Assembly: GCA_030710605.1 (NCBI GenBank)
Contig: CP092882.1
Coordinates: 14,327,677 to 14,391,676, forward strand
Source: Cordylochernes scorpioides
Taxonomy: Eukaryota; Arthropoda; Arachnida; Pseudoscorpiones; Chernetidae
Reading direction: 5' to 3'
Length of the DNA stretch: 64,000 nt
Shown here: positions 1 through 10,475 of the stretch, piece after piece
Layout of the letters: every line of letters starts with the position of its first letter
Numbering within the stretch: the stretch's first letter is position 1
Notes under the pieces: generated by a model
What the model saw: the letters and a program-made list of their open reading frames with translations, nothing else
The model's database searches: none
Told to the model about the DNA's origin: nothing
Translations under genes and position numbers: made by a program

Positions 1-399
1 AGAATAATTTATATTTAAACGCAAGGTAATAGGACCTAGTGAATAAATTGCCTTTATTGCACGGACTAGAATTACTTCAACTCTAGATAGAGATATTCTC
101 ATCATCAAAAAGGAAAACATTCACTGCAGGATTTGTGGAAATATGATATCTGATGAAATCTCCCACTATATCATAGATATAGAAAACACCTTCTGGAGAT
201 TTAGCAACCCACTGAAGACGCTGAGAACTATTTAAGAAAAGAAAATTATAGCAATAGAACTCTATAATTTTTACAGATAAATTGTAAATAGATTCATACA
301 CAAAAGAAGTAGTGAGGAAAGTTTTAGAACAGATGTGTAAATAAATCCCATTTCAAACAAAGGTTCACGTGCACATTCCCCATGTGAGAAAAAAAAATT

Positions 400-480
400 G
401 CTGTATTATTTTGTTGTTGTATGGCGAATCCATACAGGGCAATGGGGCCTAATAAAACCCTTTTTGTTGTTGTTGTTGTT
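400..480 (-). repeat. possible LINE 3' end with (CAA)n tracts
   Basis: On the minus strand the segment runs from a (CAA)n tract through a GC-richer stretch to a second CAA tract. Such AAC-rich 3' tails also end the LINE insertion at 45,552-45,772. A similar short tract is at 51,990-52,010. No coding remnant is attached, so the LINE assignment is inference. I see nothing else in bases 1-400. Confidence 0.3.
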
Positions 481-492
481 GAATAAATAGTG

Positions 493-532
493 TGTGGCGT
501 TTCAGTAACAGCGTTGTTACCATCATGAGACG
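493..532 (-). ncRNA. hammerhead-like motif, family d, degenerate
   Basis: On the minus strand CTCATGA stands where CTGATGA is expected (G5 to C). It is followed by a helix II hairpin (GGTAACA...TGTTAC), then GAAA, CGCC and ACAC. The changed core base argues against activity. Confidence 0.4.
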
Positions 533-618
533 AAAGTACTGAATGAGGAAAATACCACAGCATGTGTTTAAATAGTAATGAAAAAGGCATTCTGTGATGT
601 TTTCTCATTCAGTACTTT

Positions 619-658
619 TGTCTGAAGATGGTAACAATGGTGTTACTGAAACCTCACA
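619..658 (+). ncRNA. hammerhead-like motif, family d
   Basis: TGT, then the core CTGAAGA, then a helix II hairpin (GGTAACA / TGTTACT), GAAA at 648-651, CCTC, and ACA. TGT and ACA can form a 3-bp helix I. The core fits CUGANGA, but helix III (ACCT instead of a palindromic ACGT) looks eroded. The minus copy near 31,535 has the expected ACGT. Confidence 0.45.
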
Positions 659-859
659 CATTATTTATTTGGTCTTATTACCTTGTCTTTATAATCTATA
701 ATCCAAATTGTACCTAACTATAATATATTTTAAATGTAGGAAATGAATCGAATATTTAAAAAACGAGGTTTATTTTTTATCCTCAACACAAGTTTTTTGA
801 AACGATAACAATAAAAAACAAATATGTTTTACATTATAATAACAATAATTAAACACCAT

Positions 860-1115
860 TTAAAAGCTTATATCTATAGTTTGCTTGAATATTATTTCTA
901 AGATTCCATCCTTCAATGTAGCATATAATAACAGAATGATCCAATACAGTATTAGAGCTCTAAAGAAGCGGTCTAGTAGATTAAATTAGTGAAACTGCTG
1001 GGAGGGTTCACAACTGATAAGCCAAGCTCTCCCAATATTTTTTAATTGCAGTAAAGACAGTAGAAGTTTGATTTATATGTAAAAGAAACATTCGCGTCTT
1101 AATTTTTTCATATGC
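860..1115 (-). mobile_element. MITE family 2 copy, partial
   Basis: Non-autonomous element found about ten times in the window. It shares the GGGAGGGTTCAC...CTGATAAGCC core, a terminal segment near 1,060-1,100 (cattcgcgtct end), and the internal stretch ending in a gtagcatataa motif. No transposase is encoded. Transposition by a DNA transposon is inferred from the inverted arms in the best copy (49,133-49,540). Confidence 0.55.
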
Positions 1116-1196
1116 AATAATTAAACACACATATAAAAACAAACACTTGGTGTGGTTTCACATTATTTATCATCAACAGTATGTTCTGTACTGGAT

Positions 1197-1690
1197 TGAT
1201 GAACGAAATGCGTTGTTTTACACTCATGAACAAACCTTAAGGAAGTTGTACATTTTACCATGTATATCGGGATTCAGACAATAACTCTGAAAGACACACT
1301 CATGGACAAAACTTAAGGAAGTTGTACCTTTCACCATGTATATCGGGATTCAGACAATAACTCTGAAAGACACACTCATGGACAAAACTTAAGGAAGTTG
1401 TACATTTTATCATGTATATCGGGATTCAGACAATAACTCTGAAAGATACGCTCATGGACAAATGGAAGTTGTACATTTTATCATGTATATCGGGATTCAG
1501 ACAATAACTCTGAAAGATACACTCATGGACAAATGGAAGTTGTACTTTTTATCATGTATATCGAGATTCAGACAATAACTCTGAAAGATACACTCATAGA
1601 CAAAATGAAGTTGTACCTTTTGCCATGTATATCGGGATTCAGACAATAACTCTGAAAGATACAATCATGGACAAATTGAAGTTGTACATG
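1197..1690 (+). repeat. 71-76 bp tandem array, left part
   Basis: About six head-to-tail units containing catgtatatcgggattcag and ctctgaaagatacac. Each unit includes the TIR-like segment CACTCATGGACAAA. Units of 76 bp carry aaacttaagg; 71-bp units carry a shortened form. LTR element 1 inserted at 1,690, and the same array continues at 6,613. Confidence 0.9.
1686..1690 (+). repeat. target-site duplication ACATG (left)
   Basis: ACATG here and at 6,608-6,612 flanks LTR element 1 exactly. It is the 5-bp duplication left by integration, and it shows the array was the pre-existing target. Confidence 0.85.
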
Positions 1691-1910
1691 TGTAGGCGCC
1701 ATCCCGACCAGAGAGCCACAGATAAACAGATTATAAACGCACAGAATATAGAATCCGAGCTCCCCAGTAGAAGGAATACCCGGAAGACGACGGTACTCTC
1801 TGTTATATGTGTTGTTCACTATTATGATTTTGTTCTAATAAACGCTACTAAATTATTTCATTGGATCCTCTCTTTCTTTTTCCCAGTAAGAAACGCCTAC
1901 GGAAGCCAAC
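1691..1910 (+). repeat. 5' LTR of element 1
   Basis: 220 bp starting TGTAGGCGCC and ending GGAAGCCAAC. It matches 6,388-6,607 with no difference seen. A diverged fragment of the same LTR's last 45 bp lies at 11,163-11,208. Confidence 0.92.
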
Positions 1911-2105
1911 AGAAATTCAGAAGTGGGATAGTCCTGAAGAAAATTGAAGATTCACTGGAATAATTTGGAAACGAGAAGGACGTGGCGCTGTGACCGATCA
2001 ACGTAAGAGGAGTTGCATGGTATGTACGAAATTTAATTACCTATTCCTAAAAGTATTATTACAAGTCACCTCGGTAAAATATTATTGCAAAATCATCTCG
2101 ATAAG

Positions 2106-2445
2106 AAAGTATTTTAAAGTAAGCAATTTAAAGTAAAGTGAAGTATTTTAAAGTAAGCATTTTAAAGTAAAGCGAAGTATTTTAAAGTGAAGTATTTTAA
2201 AGAAAGTATTTTAAAGTAAAGTGAAGTATTTTAAAGTAAGCATTTTAAAGTAAAGTGAAGTATTTTAAAGTGAAGTATTTTAAAGAAAGTATTTTAAAGT
2301 AAAGTGAAGTATTTTAAAGAAAGTATTTTAAAGTAAAGTGAAGTATTTTAAAGAAAGTATTTTAAAGTAAAGTACAGTATTCTAAAGAAAGTATTTTAAA
2401 GTAAAGTAAAGTATTCTAAAGAAAGTATTTTTAAAGTAAATTGAA
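2106..2445 (+). repeat. AT-rich minisatellite in element 1 leader
   Basis: Roughly 20-bp units built from agtattttaaagtaaagtg, repeated with small length changes. It lies between the 5' LTR and the first Met of the polyprotein. Function unknown; it may simply be slippage-grown leader sequence. Confidence 0.85.
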
Positions 2446-2636
2446 GAAACAAATAAAAAGTATTATCGCAAAGTATCGCGGTAAAAAGAAAAAAAAAAGG
2501 TATTGTCTCAAAATTACCAAAGAAAAGTTGATTTCGTTGAAAGAAATAATTGAAACAGTACGTATCTGGTTTAGTCAGTTTATTTGTTTATTTAAAAAAA
2601 AAAACTTTGCCTTGTTTACTTTTCCTTTTGAAAAAC

Positions 2637-5600
2637 ATGACTTACTTAGCGAAAGTAAGGAAATGCGATTTGAGCAAGTTGGCGTATGAACTCGGCGAGG
2701 TAGTACCGCCAGAGAGCAGGATCGTCGACTTAAAACGCCTTATCCTGAATAGTCAATCTTACGAAGAAGAATTCGCAAAGCAACTGTTGGAGACTCTGAT
2801 CGAGGAACGGGAACAAACAGAACGAGCAGAACGGGAGCGAATGGAACAAACAGCACAAACAGAGCAAGCAGAACGTATAGAACGGGAACGAATCGAGGAT
2901 CGGGAACGAATCGAACGAAAAGAACAAATGGTAATGGAATTCGAGCTTGAGAAGCTGCGCATCCAGACTACACGCGGAAACAACGATACGTCTCGAAGTA
3001 CCAGCAATGACGCACATTACGAGATACGTAAACTGATGCCCAAGTACGAGTCGAAGGACAATGATTTGAGTTTTTACCTAATTCTTTTCGAAAGACAGGC
3101 AAAGCGACTAGGATTGGATGAAGACCAATGGGCGTTCAGCCTCCTAGGATTGCTACCTTACGAAATGACTCAATTAATCGCTCGGGAAACAGAAGAACAA
3201 AGCGGCGATTATAGGTTCGTGAAAAGGTTGCTCCTAAAACGGTACAAGTTGAGCCCCGAACAATTCAGACAAAAATTCGAGAAGCACGAGAGATCTCAAA
3301 AGGGTTCCTGGAGAGACTTCGCTTTCGAATTGCGAGGATATTTCAACGAATGGATCGAAGGAATGAACGTGGAAAATTTCGACGCCCTAAAGGATTTGTC
3401 CGTCACTAACCAGCTAAAGAAAAAAGTTCCAAATGTGCTGCGTAATCATCTCATTGACGATTGGACCAAGTTAAACAACCCAGATGAGTTGGCGGACAAA
3501 CTGGACGAGTACGAAAATGTTCGCACCGAGATGGGACCTCCGCATTGGAATTCGAAACACACCACACCACCGTCGTTTCAGCAGAAATCTGCGAGATTTC
3601 CCAACCGAAGCGAAGTTAAAGAGACTGAACAAGGAACGAATGTTTCGAGTAGAGAGGCTGCAAGGAACGAAATCAGTGAAAAGTATCCTAACACCTCGAG
3701 GAGAATGGTCAACCGTGCAATCAGAAACGACAAGGGAGAACCGAAGTGCTTCAACTGCAATCAGTTTGGACACATTGCCAGAGACTGCCCAGCACCCAGG
3801 ACTACGTTGACATGCCGAGGATGCGGTCAAACGGGACACAAGGAAAGGAATTGCACAAGACCCAAAGAAGGACTAAAAGTAGCCAACCTGGAAGTCGAAG
3901 GACTGGAGACTGTCCCGCCAGATGTATATTTGAAGGATGTCAAGATCGACAACAAGGAAACCGTGAAGGCAATGATAGACACCGGGAGCAGCAGTTGTCT
4001 AATGAGAGAATCGGTCGCAAGGAGGATCAGCGTCGACATCGAACCAGACTCGACTAGTCTGTACGGCATCGGTAACCAGACCGCACCAGCTGCCAGGACC
4101 GTTGGGAAGACGACAGTTGACCTGGAGATTGATGGCGTAGTCGGAAAAGAAATCGCTGTATTCATTGTCAACGATGATGCCCAACCCTATGACCTATTAA
4201 TTGGAAGAACATGGACAGATCTGCCCTACATATCCTTCGCCAGAATTGGTAAAAACTTGCATATTGGCTATTCATCCGAATTTCCGTTTGCTAATCTGCA
4301 AGAAGAAATCAAGTCGCGTCGCATCGAACTGAGAGCAACCGAAACTGTTCAGTTGGAGAGCGACTCCATTAACTTTACAAGTGCAATCACAGACGAGGTA
4401 AAGGACGGACATGTATTGTTCACAGGAGTAGATGACGCCTGTGTCGATTCCCTATTGGAAGTGGTCGACGGAAAGACGACCGTACCCATCATCTCAGCTG
4501 GCAAGGGCAAGTTGAGAGTAAGGAAGAACCAATGTGTAGGGCGGGTTGAACTACTGAACCTTGATGATATTGTTGTTAACCTGGACGTCGCAGAGGATTC
4601 GTTTCAGACTAAAAATGAAGAGAAGAGGGAAGGACAAGACCAAATGAAACGTAAGCGCCCCATACTGCCTGAGGACATCAACGTCAATCATTCTCTGACT
4701 TCGAAAGAGAGACAAGAAATCCTAGATGTAGTAAACGAGTATAGAGACTGTTTCGCTCTTGGCATGGAGGAATTAGGGTGCACCGATGTCACCAAGATGG
4801 ACATTAAGGAGGTTGATGGAAGCAAGCCAGTCTGTCTGAGACCGTATAAGACGACTGCAAGTGAACGCGAAGCAATCAGGGAGATTGTCAGAGAGTGGAA
4901 GGACAATGGAATAGTCACGGAAACTAGATCACCCTACGCTAGTCCCGTCCTACTTGTGAGGAAGAAAACTGGAGATCATCGTCTGGTGGTAGATTATAGG
5001 AGACTCAACATTCAAACAGTTAAGGACAAGTTCCCATTACCAAGGATAGACGACCTTCTGGAAGGCCTAAGGAATGCGAAATTCTTCACCACTCTGGATC
5101 TGGCGCATGGATATTTGCAGATACCACTGACCGATAAGGCAAAATTAAAGACAGCATTCATCACCCCAGATGATACAGGTCAATTCGAAAGGATGATTTT
5201 TGGACTCGCCAACGCACCAGCTGAATTCCAAAGACTGATGCACACTGTCCTAGGTCCGCTGCTGAACAAGAAGGCATTCTGCTATCTCGACGACGTGATT
5301 ATCCCGGCAAAAGATTGGCGGGAGATGATCGAAAGGTTGAGGGAAGTCCTCGAAAGAATAAGATCAGCGAAGTTGACACTGAAACCCTCCAAATGTGAGT
5401 TCGGAAGGAGGGAAGTTGAGTTCTTAGGGTATGTCATCAGTACAGGCGGACTTAAGCCAGGCCCAAGAAAGATCAAGGCGATAGAAGAATTTCCAGAACC
5501 CAAGAATGTCCACGACATACGACGCTTTCTGGGACTGACGAACTTCTTCAGACGATTTGTAAAGGACTTCGCGAGGAAAGCAGAACCGCTAAGCAGACTT

Positions 5601-6392
5601 ACGAAGAAAGGTTCACAATTTGAATGGAAGGAAGAACAGCGAAGGTCATTTGGAGGACTACGAAAGGATCTGGTCGAATATCCGGTACTAGCTCATTACA
5701 ACCCTGAACTCAAGACAGAAGTACATTGCGATGCGAGTGCTGAGGGATTAGCAGGAATGGTGCTACAGATGGACGAAGACTGCAAATGGCGCTTGGTCTA
5801 CTGTGTGAGCAAGAAGACAACAGAGGCCGAGAAGATGTACCACTCAAGCAAATTGGAGCTGATGGCGATAGTGTGGACCTTGGATCGACTACGTCAGTTC
5901 CTCGTAGGAATCAAGTTTACAGTGGTTACAGATTGCCAAGCACTGGTCTACATGAACGCGAAGAAGACTACAAATCCTCAGATAGCGCGATGGTACAATC
6001 TGATTCAGGAATACGATTTCGAAATTCGACATAAACCAGGGGAGAAGATGGCCCACGTAGACGGAATGAGTAGAGCTCCAGTCGACGACCCTAGAGACAC
6101 GATGGAGGAAATCGTGGAGAAAAACCTTGAAGTGTGCCTCACAATCACACTGGAAGAACAAATCTTGATGATTCAGCATTCCGACCCTGAATTGAGAGAC
6201 CTGATCCAGATCTTTCGAAAGGACCCGTGTGATAGGACAGTAGGAGAACAAAATAGAATTAACGACTACAGCTACAGAAGAAAGTCCGGACGAGGAGCCA
6301 GAAGTAGAAGATACCCCCGACGCAACCCACGACGTTCCTGCAACGCAAGGTTCAATCGAGGACGATTGAAATCCAGGAATGGCCGAATGTAG
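2637..6392 (+). CDS. Gag-Pol polyprotein of LTR element 1 (no integrase)
   Basis: I start at the ATG at 2,637, the first Met of the open frame, giving about 1,251 residues. Residues 45-105 are a charged E/R-rich, coiled-coil-like stretch. Gag has two CCHC zinc knuckles, the first (CFNCNQFGHIARDC) near residue 371. The protease has its DTGSS motif near 448. Reverse transcriptase has LDLAHGY and the catalytic YLDD near 883. RNase H begins with CDAS near 1,031. Gag and Pol are in one frame. After RNase H the frame runs briefly through linker (HSDPELRDLI) and then, from about 6,255, into arginine-rich nonsense. Another frame there encodes an acidic tail ending at a TGA near 6,369, so the integrase segment (normally several hundred residues) was deleted and the reading frame shifted. 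The stop codon overlaps the first bases of the 3' LTR. Activity in reverse transcription is plausible; integration would need help in trans. Confidence 0.9.
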   Translation: MTYLAKVRKCDLSKLAYELGEVVPPESRIVDLKRLILNSQSYEEEFAKQLLETLIEEREQTERAERERMEQTAQTEQAERIERERIEDRERIERKEQMVMEFELEKLRIQTTRGNNDTSRSTSNDAHYEIRKLMPKYESKDNDLSFYLILFERQAKRLGLDEDQWAFSLLGLLPYEMTQLIARETEEQSGDYRFVKRLLLKRYKLSPEQFRQKFEKHERSQKGSWRDFAFELRGYFNEWIEGMNVENFDALKDLSVTNQLKKKVPNVLRNHLIDDWTKLNNPDELADKLDEYENVRTEMGPPHWNSKHTTPPSFQQKSARFPNRSEVKETEQGTNVSSREAARNEISEKYPNTSRRMVNRAIRNDKGEPKCFNCNQFGHIARDCPAPRTTLTCRGCGQTGHKERNCTRPKEGLKVANLEVEGLETVPPDVYLKDVKIDNKETVKAMIDTGSSSCLMRESVARRISVDIEPDSTSLYGIGNQTAPAARTVGKTTVDLEIDGVVGKEIAVFIVNDDAQPYDLLIGRTWTDLPYISFARIGKNLHIGYSSEFPFANLQEEIKSRRIELRATETVQLESDSINFTSAITDEVKDGHVLFTGVDDACVDSLLEVVDGKTTVPIISAGKGKLRVRKNQCVGRVELLNLDDIVVNLDVAEDSFQTKNEEKREGQDQMKRKRPILPEDINVNHSLTSKERQEILDVVNEYRDCFALGMEELGCTDVTKMDIKEVDGSKPVCLRPYKTTASEREAIREIVREWKDNGIVTETRSPYASPVLLVRKKTGDHRLVVDYRRLNIQTVKDKFPLPRIDDLLEGLRNAKFFTTLDLAHGYLQIPLTDKAKLKTAFITPDDTGQFERMIFGLANAPAEFQRLMHTVLGPLLNKKAFCYLDDVIIPAKDWREMIERLREVLERIRSAKLTLKPSKCEFGRREVEFLGYVISTGGLKPGPRKIKAIEEFPEPKNVHDIRRFLGLTNFFRRFVKDFARKAEPLSRLTKKGSQFEWKEEQRRSFGGLRKDLVEYPVLAHYNPELKTEVHCDASAEGLAGMVLQMDEDCKWRLVYCVSKKTTEAEKMYHSSKLELMAIVWTLDRLRQFLVGIKFTVVTDCQALVYMNAKKTTNPQIARWYNLIQEYDFEIRHKPGEKMAHVDGMSRAPVDDPRDTMEEIVEKNLEVCLTITLEEQILMIQHSDPELRDLIQIFRKDPCDRTVGEQNRINDYSYRRKSGRGARSRRYPRRNPRRSCNARFNRGRLKSRNGRM

Positions 6393-6607
6393 GCGCCATC
6401 CCGACCAGAGAGCCACAGATAAACAGATTATAAACGCACAGAATATAGAATCCGAGCTCCCCAGTAGAAGGAATACCCGGAAGACGACGGTACTCTCTGT
6501 TATATGTGTTGTTCACTATTATGATTTTGTTCTAATAAACGCTACTAAATTATTTCATTGGATCCTCTCTTTCTTTTTCCCAGTAAGAAACGCCTACGGA
6601 AGCCAAC
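6388..6607 (+). repeat. 3' LTR of element 1
   Basis: 220 bp, identical by eye to 1,691-1,910, followed by the right copy of the ACATG target duplication at 6,608-6,612. Confidence 0.92.
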
Positions 6608-8160
6608 ACATGTTACCATGTATATCGGGATTCAGACGATAACTCTGAAAGATACACTCATGGACAAATGGAAGTTGTACATTTTACCATGTATATCGGG
6701 ATCAGACAAAAACTCTGAAAGATACAATCATGGACAAATTGAAGTTGTACATTTTACCATGTATATCGGGATTCAGACAATAACTCTGAAATATACACTC
6801 ATGGACAAATGGAAATTGTATATTTTACCATGTATATCGGGATTTAGACAATAACTCTGAAAGATACAATCATGGACAAATGGAAGTTGTACATTTTACC
6901 ATGTATATCGGAATTCAGACAATAACTCTGAAAGATACAATCATGGACAAATGGAAGTTGTACATTTTACCATGTATATCGGGATTCAGACAATAACTCT
7001 GAAAGATACACTCATGGACAAATGGAAGTTGTACATTTTACCATGTATATCGGGATTCAGACAATAACTCTGAAAGATACAATCATGGACAAATGGAAGT
7101 TGTACATTTTACCATGTATATCGGGATTCAGACAATAACTCTGAAAGATACAATCATGGACAAATGGAAGTTGTACATTTTACCATGTATATCGGAATTC
7201 AGACAATAACTCTGAAAGATACAATCATGGACAAATTGAAGTTGTACATTTTACCATGTATATCGGGATTCAGACAATAACTCTGAAATATACACTCATG
7301 GACAAATGGAAATTGTACATTTTACCATGTATATCGGGATTTAGACAATAACTCTGAAAGATACAATCATGGACAAATGGAAGTTGTACATTTTACCATG
7401 TATATCGGAATTCAGACAATAACTCTGAAAGATACACTCATGGACAAATGGAAGTTGTACATTTTACCATGTATATCGGGATTCAGACAATAACTCTGAA
7501 AGATACACTCATGGACAAATGGAAGTTGTACATTTTACCATGTATATCGGGATTCAAACAATAACTCTGAAAGATACAATCATGGACAAATGGAAGTTGT
7601 ACATTTTACCATGTATATCGGGATTCAGACAATAACTCTGAAAGATACAATCATGGACAAATGGAAGTTGTACATTTTACCATGTATATCGGGATTCAGA
7701 CATTAACTCTGAAAGATACAATCATGGACAAATGGAAGTTGTACATTTTACCATGTATATCGGGATTCAGACAATAACTCTGAAATATACACTCATGGAC
7801 AAATGGAAGTTGTACATTTTACCATGTATATCGGGATTCAGACAATAACTCTGAAAGATACAATCATGGACAAATGGAAGTTGTACATTTTACCATGTAT
7901 ATCGGGATTCAGACAATAACTCTGAAAGATACACTCATGGACAAAACTTAAGGAAGTTGTACCTTTTACCATGTATATCGAGATTCAGACAATAACTCTG
8001 AAAGATACACTCATGGACAAAACTTAAGGAAGTTGTACCTTTTACCATGTATATCGAGATTCAGACAATAACTCTGAAAGATACACTCATAGACAAAACT
8101 TAAGGAAGTTGTACCTTTTACCATGTATATCGGGATTCAGACAATAACTCTGAAATATAT
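6608..8160 (+). repeat. 71-76 bp tandem array, right part
   Basis: About 21 units, mostly 71 bp with the last few 76 bp. Higher-order repetition is visible: a run of units with cggaattcag and cgggatttag variants recurs within 6,760-7,440. Together with 1,197-1,690 this was one array of about 2 kb before LTR element 1 inserted. Confidence 0.9.
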
Positions 8161-8340
8161 TACAGTGACATTTATTGAACACACACGCGATAACCAAGTG
8201 TGAACAACCTCTGTATCCTTCAAAACAACAAGAACAAAAATAGGGGTTTAATACCCTAGTACAAAATGTAATGGTGATAATAAAGAATGTTCCACAACAC
8301 CATTTTTGTCAAATTCAGACAAAAGTCAACCACATTTATA
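8145..8340 (+). mobile_element. unique 3' tail of the tandem-array element
   Basis: Directly after the last unit comes attacagtgacatttattg... and ataaccaagtgtgaac. The same tail follows the arrays at 28,935, 47,620, 50,440 and 53,120. Here the expected closing inverted terminus (ccttaagttttgtccatgagtg) is missing, so the right end is lost. Confidence 0.7.
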
Positions 8341-8449
8341 CCATGGTTTCAGGCTATGGAATCTTTATTAGATTATTTAAATCGCCCACATAGAACACTG
8401 TGTCATGTTTAACAAATAATGATGAGAGAAAAGCAGAAACAACAAACAA

Positions 8450-8785
8450 ATAACACAACATTAATAAGAAATTTAAAATATTTGACACATATGTTTCTTT
8501 TCAAAATCAAACAATTTTCCATAATGTCTTTACTGCAATGGTAAATTAATGGGATGGCCTAGCTCATCATTGGTGAACCCTACCAGCAGTTTCGCCAGTT
8601 TAATCTACCATACCGCTTTAATATTGAAATATGATGTTTTGCCTTTATATCGATACTGAAGCTGACATCTCGGAAATGAAATAAAGAGATTAAGGGTAGT
8701 AGAAAATTGTTTTATTCTGAAAAGAAATATTTTGAAATATTTCAAATTTCTCTCTCTCTCTTAAAACAGATGGCGCGCTAATCCA
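8450..8785 (+). mobile_element. MITE family 2 copy
   Basis: Runs from a terminal segment (tgtttcttttcaaaatc) through the GGGATGGCCTAGCTCATCA core to a right end reading cagatggcgcgctaatccatcat. No coding capacity. Confidence 0.55.
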
Positions 8786-8794
8786 TCATTCAAT

Positions 8795-9160
8795 TACAAT
8801 TATTTTATTTCCAAAGCGCTATATCCCGCAAGGGATACTTGCGCCAAACAAGGAGAAAAGTTTATTTACATAAGTTATTTACATTATTCAACGCATGAAA
8901 ACATTAGAGATCCAGATTTTGTAGAATATTTTGAATGTATTTACAAAATGAATTCAACTTTAAATATGATTTTTTTTTATCGGAAATCAAATCGTTAAGT
9001 TCACAAACAACTAATTCATTCTTTACTCTATAATCTTGAAATGCTGGGCAATAGATCAGTAGATGTCTTGAGGTTTGTTCCTCCATACCACAAAAGCAAC
9101 AATAGTAATATGAAGCATTATAAAACAACAACATTGTATGTAATTCTGCTGTCCTCAAAG
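8795..9160 (-). pseudogene. R1-like LINE C-terminal fragment
   Basis: The minus-strand frame 9,158-8,904 encodes about 84 residues that include CCFCGMEEQTSRHLL and CPAFQDYR, the Cys/His-containing C-terminus of the LINE ORF2 seen in full at 13,827-15,790. The 3' UTR ends near 8,795 with the same cgctatatcccgcaagggat motif as the copies at 13,850 and 41,060. It is a severe 5' truncation, typical of target-primed reverse transcription. RT is absent. Confidence 0.75.
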
Positions 9161-9164
9161 CTTA

Positions 9165-9440
9165 TGTCCATAGTTCATCTAAAATACCCATTCCAAGAGT
9201 CTAGCAACAGTATCACTATAAAAGGAAAACCGAAAAATACAATATAACAGCGGTATGGTAGATTAAACTGGCGAAACCGCTCTGGGAGGGTTTATTACTG
9301 ATGAGCCAGGCTCTCCTATTAAATTTTCCATTGCAGTAAGGGCAGTAGAAATTCTTTATATATAAAAAAAAGAATCATACGCGTCTATAATAGTTTCGAA
9401 TTTTCATAACATATGTCGCGCTAATGCAACAACCTACTAT
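9165..9440 (-). mobile_element. MITE family 2 copy
   Basis: Minus-oriented copy with CTGGCGAAACCGC, GGGAGGG and CTGATGAGCCAGG in order at about 9,265-9,315. It ends in the terminal segment catacgcgtctataatagttt. Confidence 0.6.
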
Positions 9441-9689
9441 ATAAATAAACAACCACGAAACCAGTACCTTTCCCTAATTATGGAGACACTATTTAATTAG
9501 TTAGAGAGACAAGATATTCCAAATATTCTCCCTAACTACTGGAGGAGAAACCTAACTTAACTAATCGGGTTAAGATAATCTTCACCTTACATAACCAGAT
9601 CCGCTACACTGCGTAGTTAACTAGATATATACTTCAGGAAATTACTAGTTATACAATCTTAAAATTGTTGGTTTAGATAGTTAGATATA

Positions 9690-10090
9690 GTTAACATGAG
9701 GTTTGTCTTCTGATTTTATATATGTTATATATAAAAAAAATGATAAGAATTTCTGCTTGATTTTTGAATGTCTTGAGGATTTTGCTATGGTGATGCAGTC
9801 GTGGTTAAAATTAAATAAAATTAGTTATTAAAAATAGCTTTAATTGAGCTTATGGGATATATATGAGAAACATAATTTGGTAAAAGTACCGCCTGGCTTA
9901 AGGCGAGTAGAACAAGGAAAAACAAAAGTTATTTACATCATGTACAAAGTTTTGAGCCGGCCATCGGGAAACAACAACAATCGGTTTTATATAGGGAAAT
10001 TCCCGACATCTGGTGGTAGATATAAACAGAATATTTGAATCTATGAAATATATTTTTAAATGAAATAATATTTTAATATAACATATATAT
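9690..10090 (+). repeat. interspersed repeat family A, copy 1
   Basis: Shares tttgagcttaaggaatatat-, gcctggcttaaggcg- and ctctggcggtcgat-like blocks with minus-strand copies at 12,340-12,860 and 36,825-37,290. No reading frame is shared among copies, so it appears non-coding. Class unknown. Bases 9,440-9,690 and 10,090-10,425 hold nothing I recognise. Confidence 0.55.
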
Positions 10091-10429
10091 ACTTTTTGAT
10101 GTTTCCTTTATGCAACCATGTCGCTATATTTGCATATTGTGACGTCTCTCGATATATATATTCATATTATTTCAACTTTATTCCGATAGATGGCGTAAGC
10201 CATCAGAAAAATTTAGCTGTACGATCAAGGGGATGCCTTTTTCTTAATTTATCTACCCGATTCAAGTACGATTCCACTTTTGTAACATTTTTACACACAT
10301 ATTTATGAGATAAATTTCAAGTACCGGGTAATATTCTATTTGTATATCCTTATAAATAGAAATGAAAGATTTAATAAATGTTTGTTATACTCTTCCATAT
10401 CAAAACTACTGAATCAATTATTAGTACAA

Positions 10430-10475
10430 CTAGACGAATGGCCCGGGCAACGCCCGGGTTTTACCCGAGTGCGAA
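10430..10475 (-). mobile_element. Helitron-like 3' terminus
   Basis: On the minus strand a GC hairpin (ACCCGGGCGTTGCCCGGG) is followed about 10 nt later by CTAG and a flanking T. That is the diagnostic layout of a Helitron 3' end (hairpin, then CTRR, insertion before T). The 5' end lies at higher coordinates and was not found. Confidence 0.55.

Larger units (their letters stand above)
490..662. repeat. inverted repeat with hammerhead-like arms
   Basis: The arms at about 490-545 and 602-660 are imperfect inverted copies (GTGTGGCGTTTCAGTAACA against TGTTACTGAAACCTCACAC). Each arm carries a hammerhead-like core reading outward. Paired inverted termini like this are seen around the Penelope-like element at 41,610-44,815, so this is probably a short relic of such an element. 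Bases 663-855 are AT-rich with nothing recognisable. Confidence 0.5.
1691..6607 (+). mobile_element. LTR element 1: Ty3-like, lacking integrase
   Basis: A 4,917-bp LTR retrotransposon bounded by ACATG duplications. Order: 5' LTR, leader with minisatellite, a gag-protease-RT-RNase H frame, 3' LTR. The two 220-bp LTRs look identical base for base, which indicates recent insertion. The integrase that Ty3-like elements normally carry after RNase H is absent. No standard TGG-type primer-binding site is obvious at 1,911, and the polypurine tract before the 3' LTR is weak. Confidence 0.92.

Noticed and set aside
6613..8160. Regularly spaced repeats resembling a CRISPR array
   Set aside because: Units are contiguous 71-76 bp monomers without unique spacers, in a eukaryotic context with transposon termini inside each unit.
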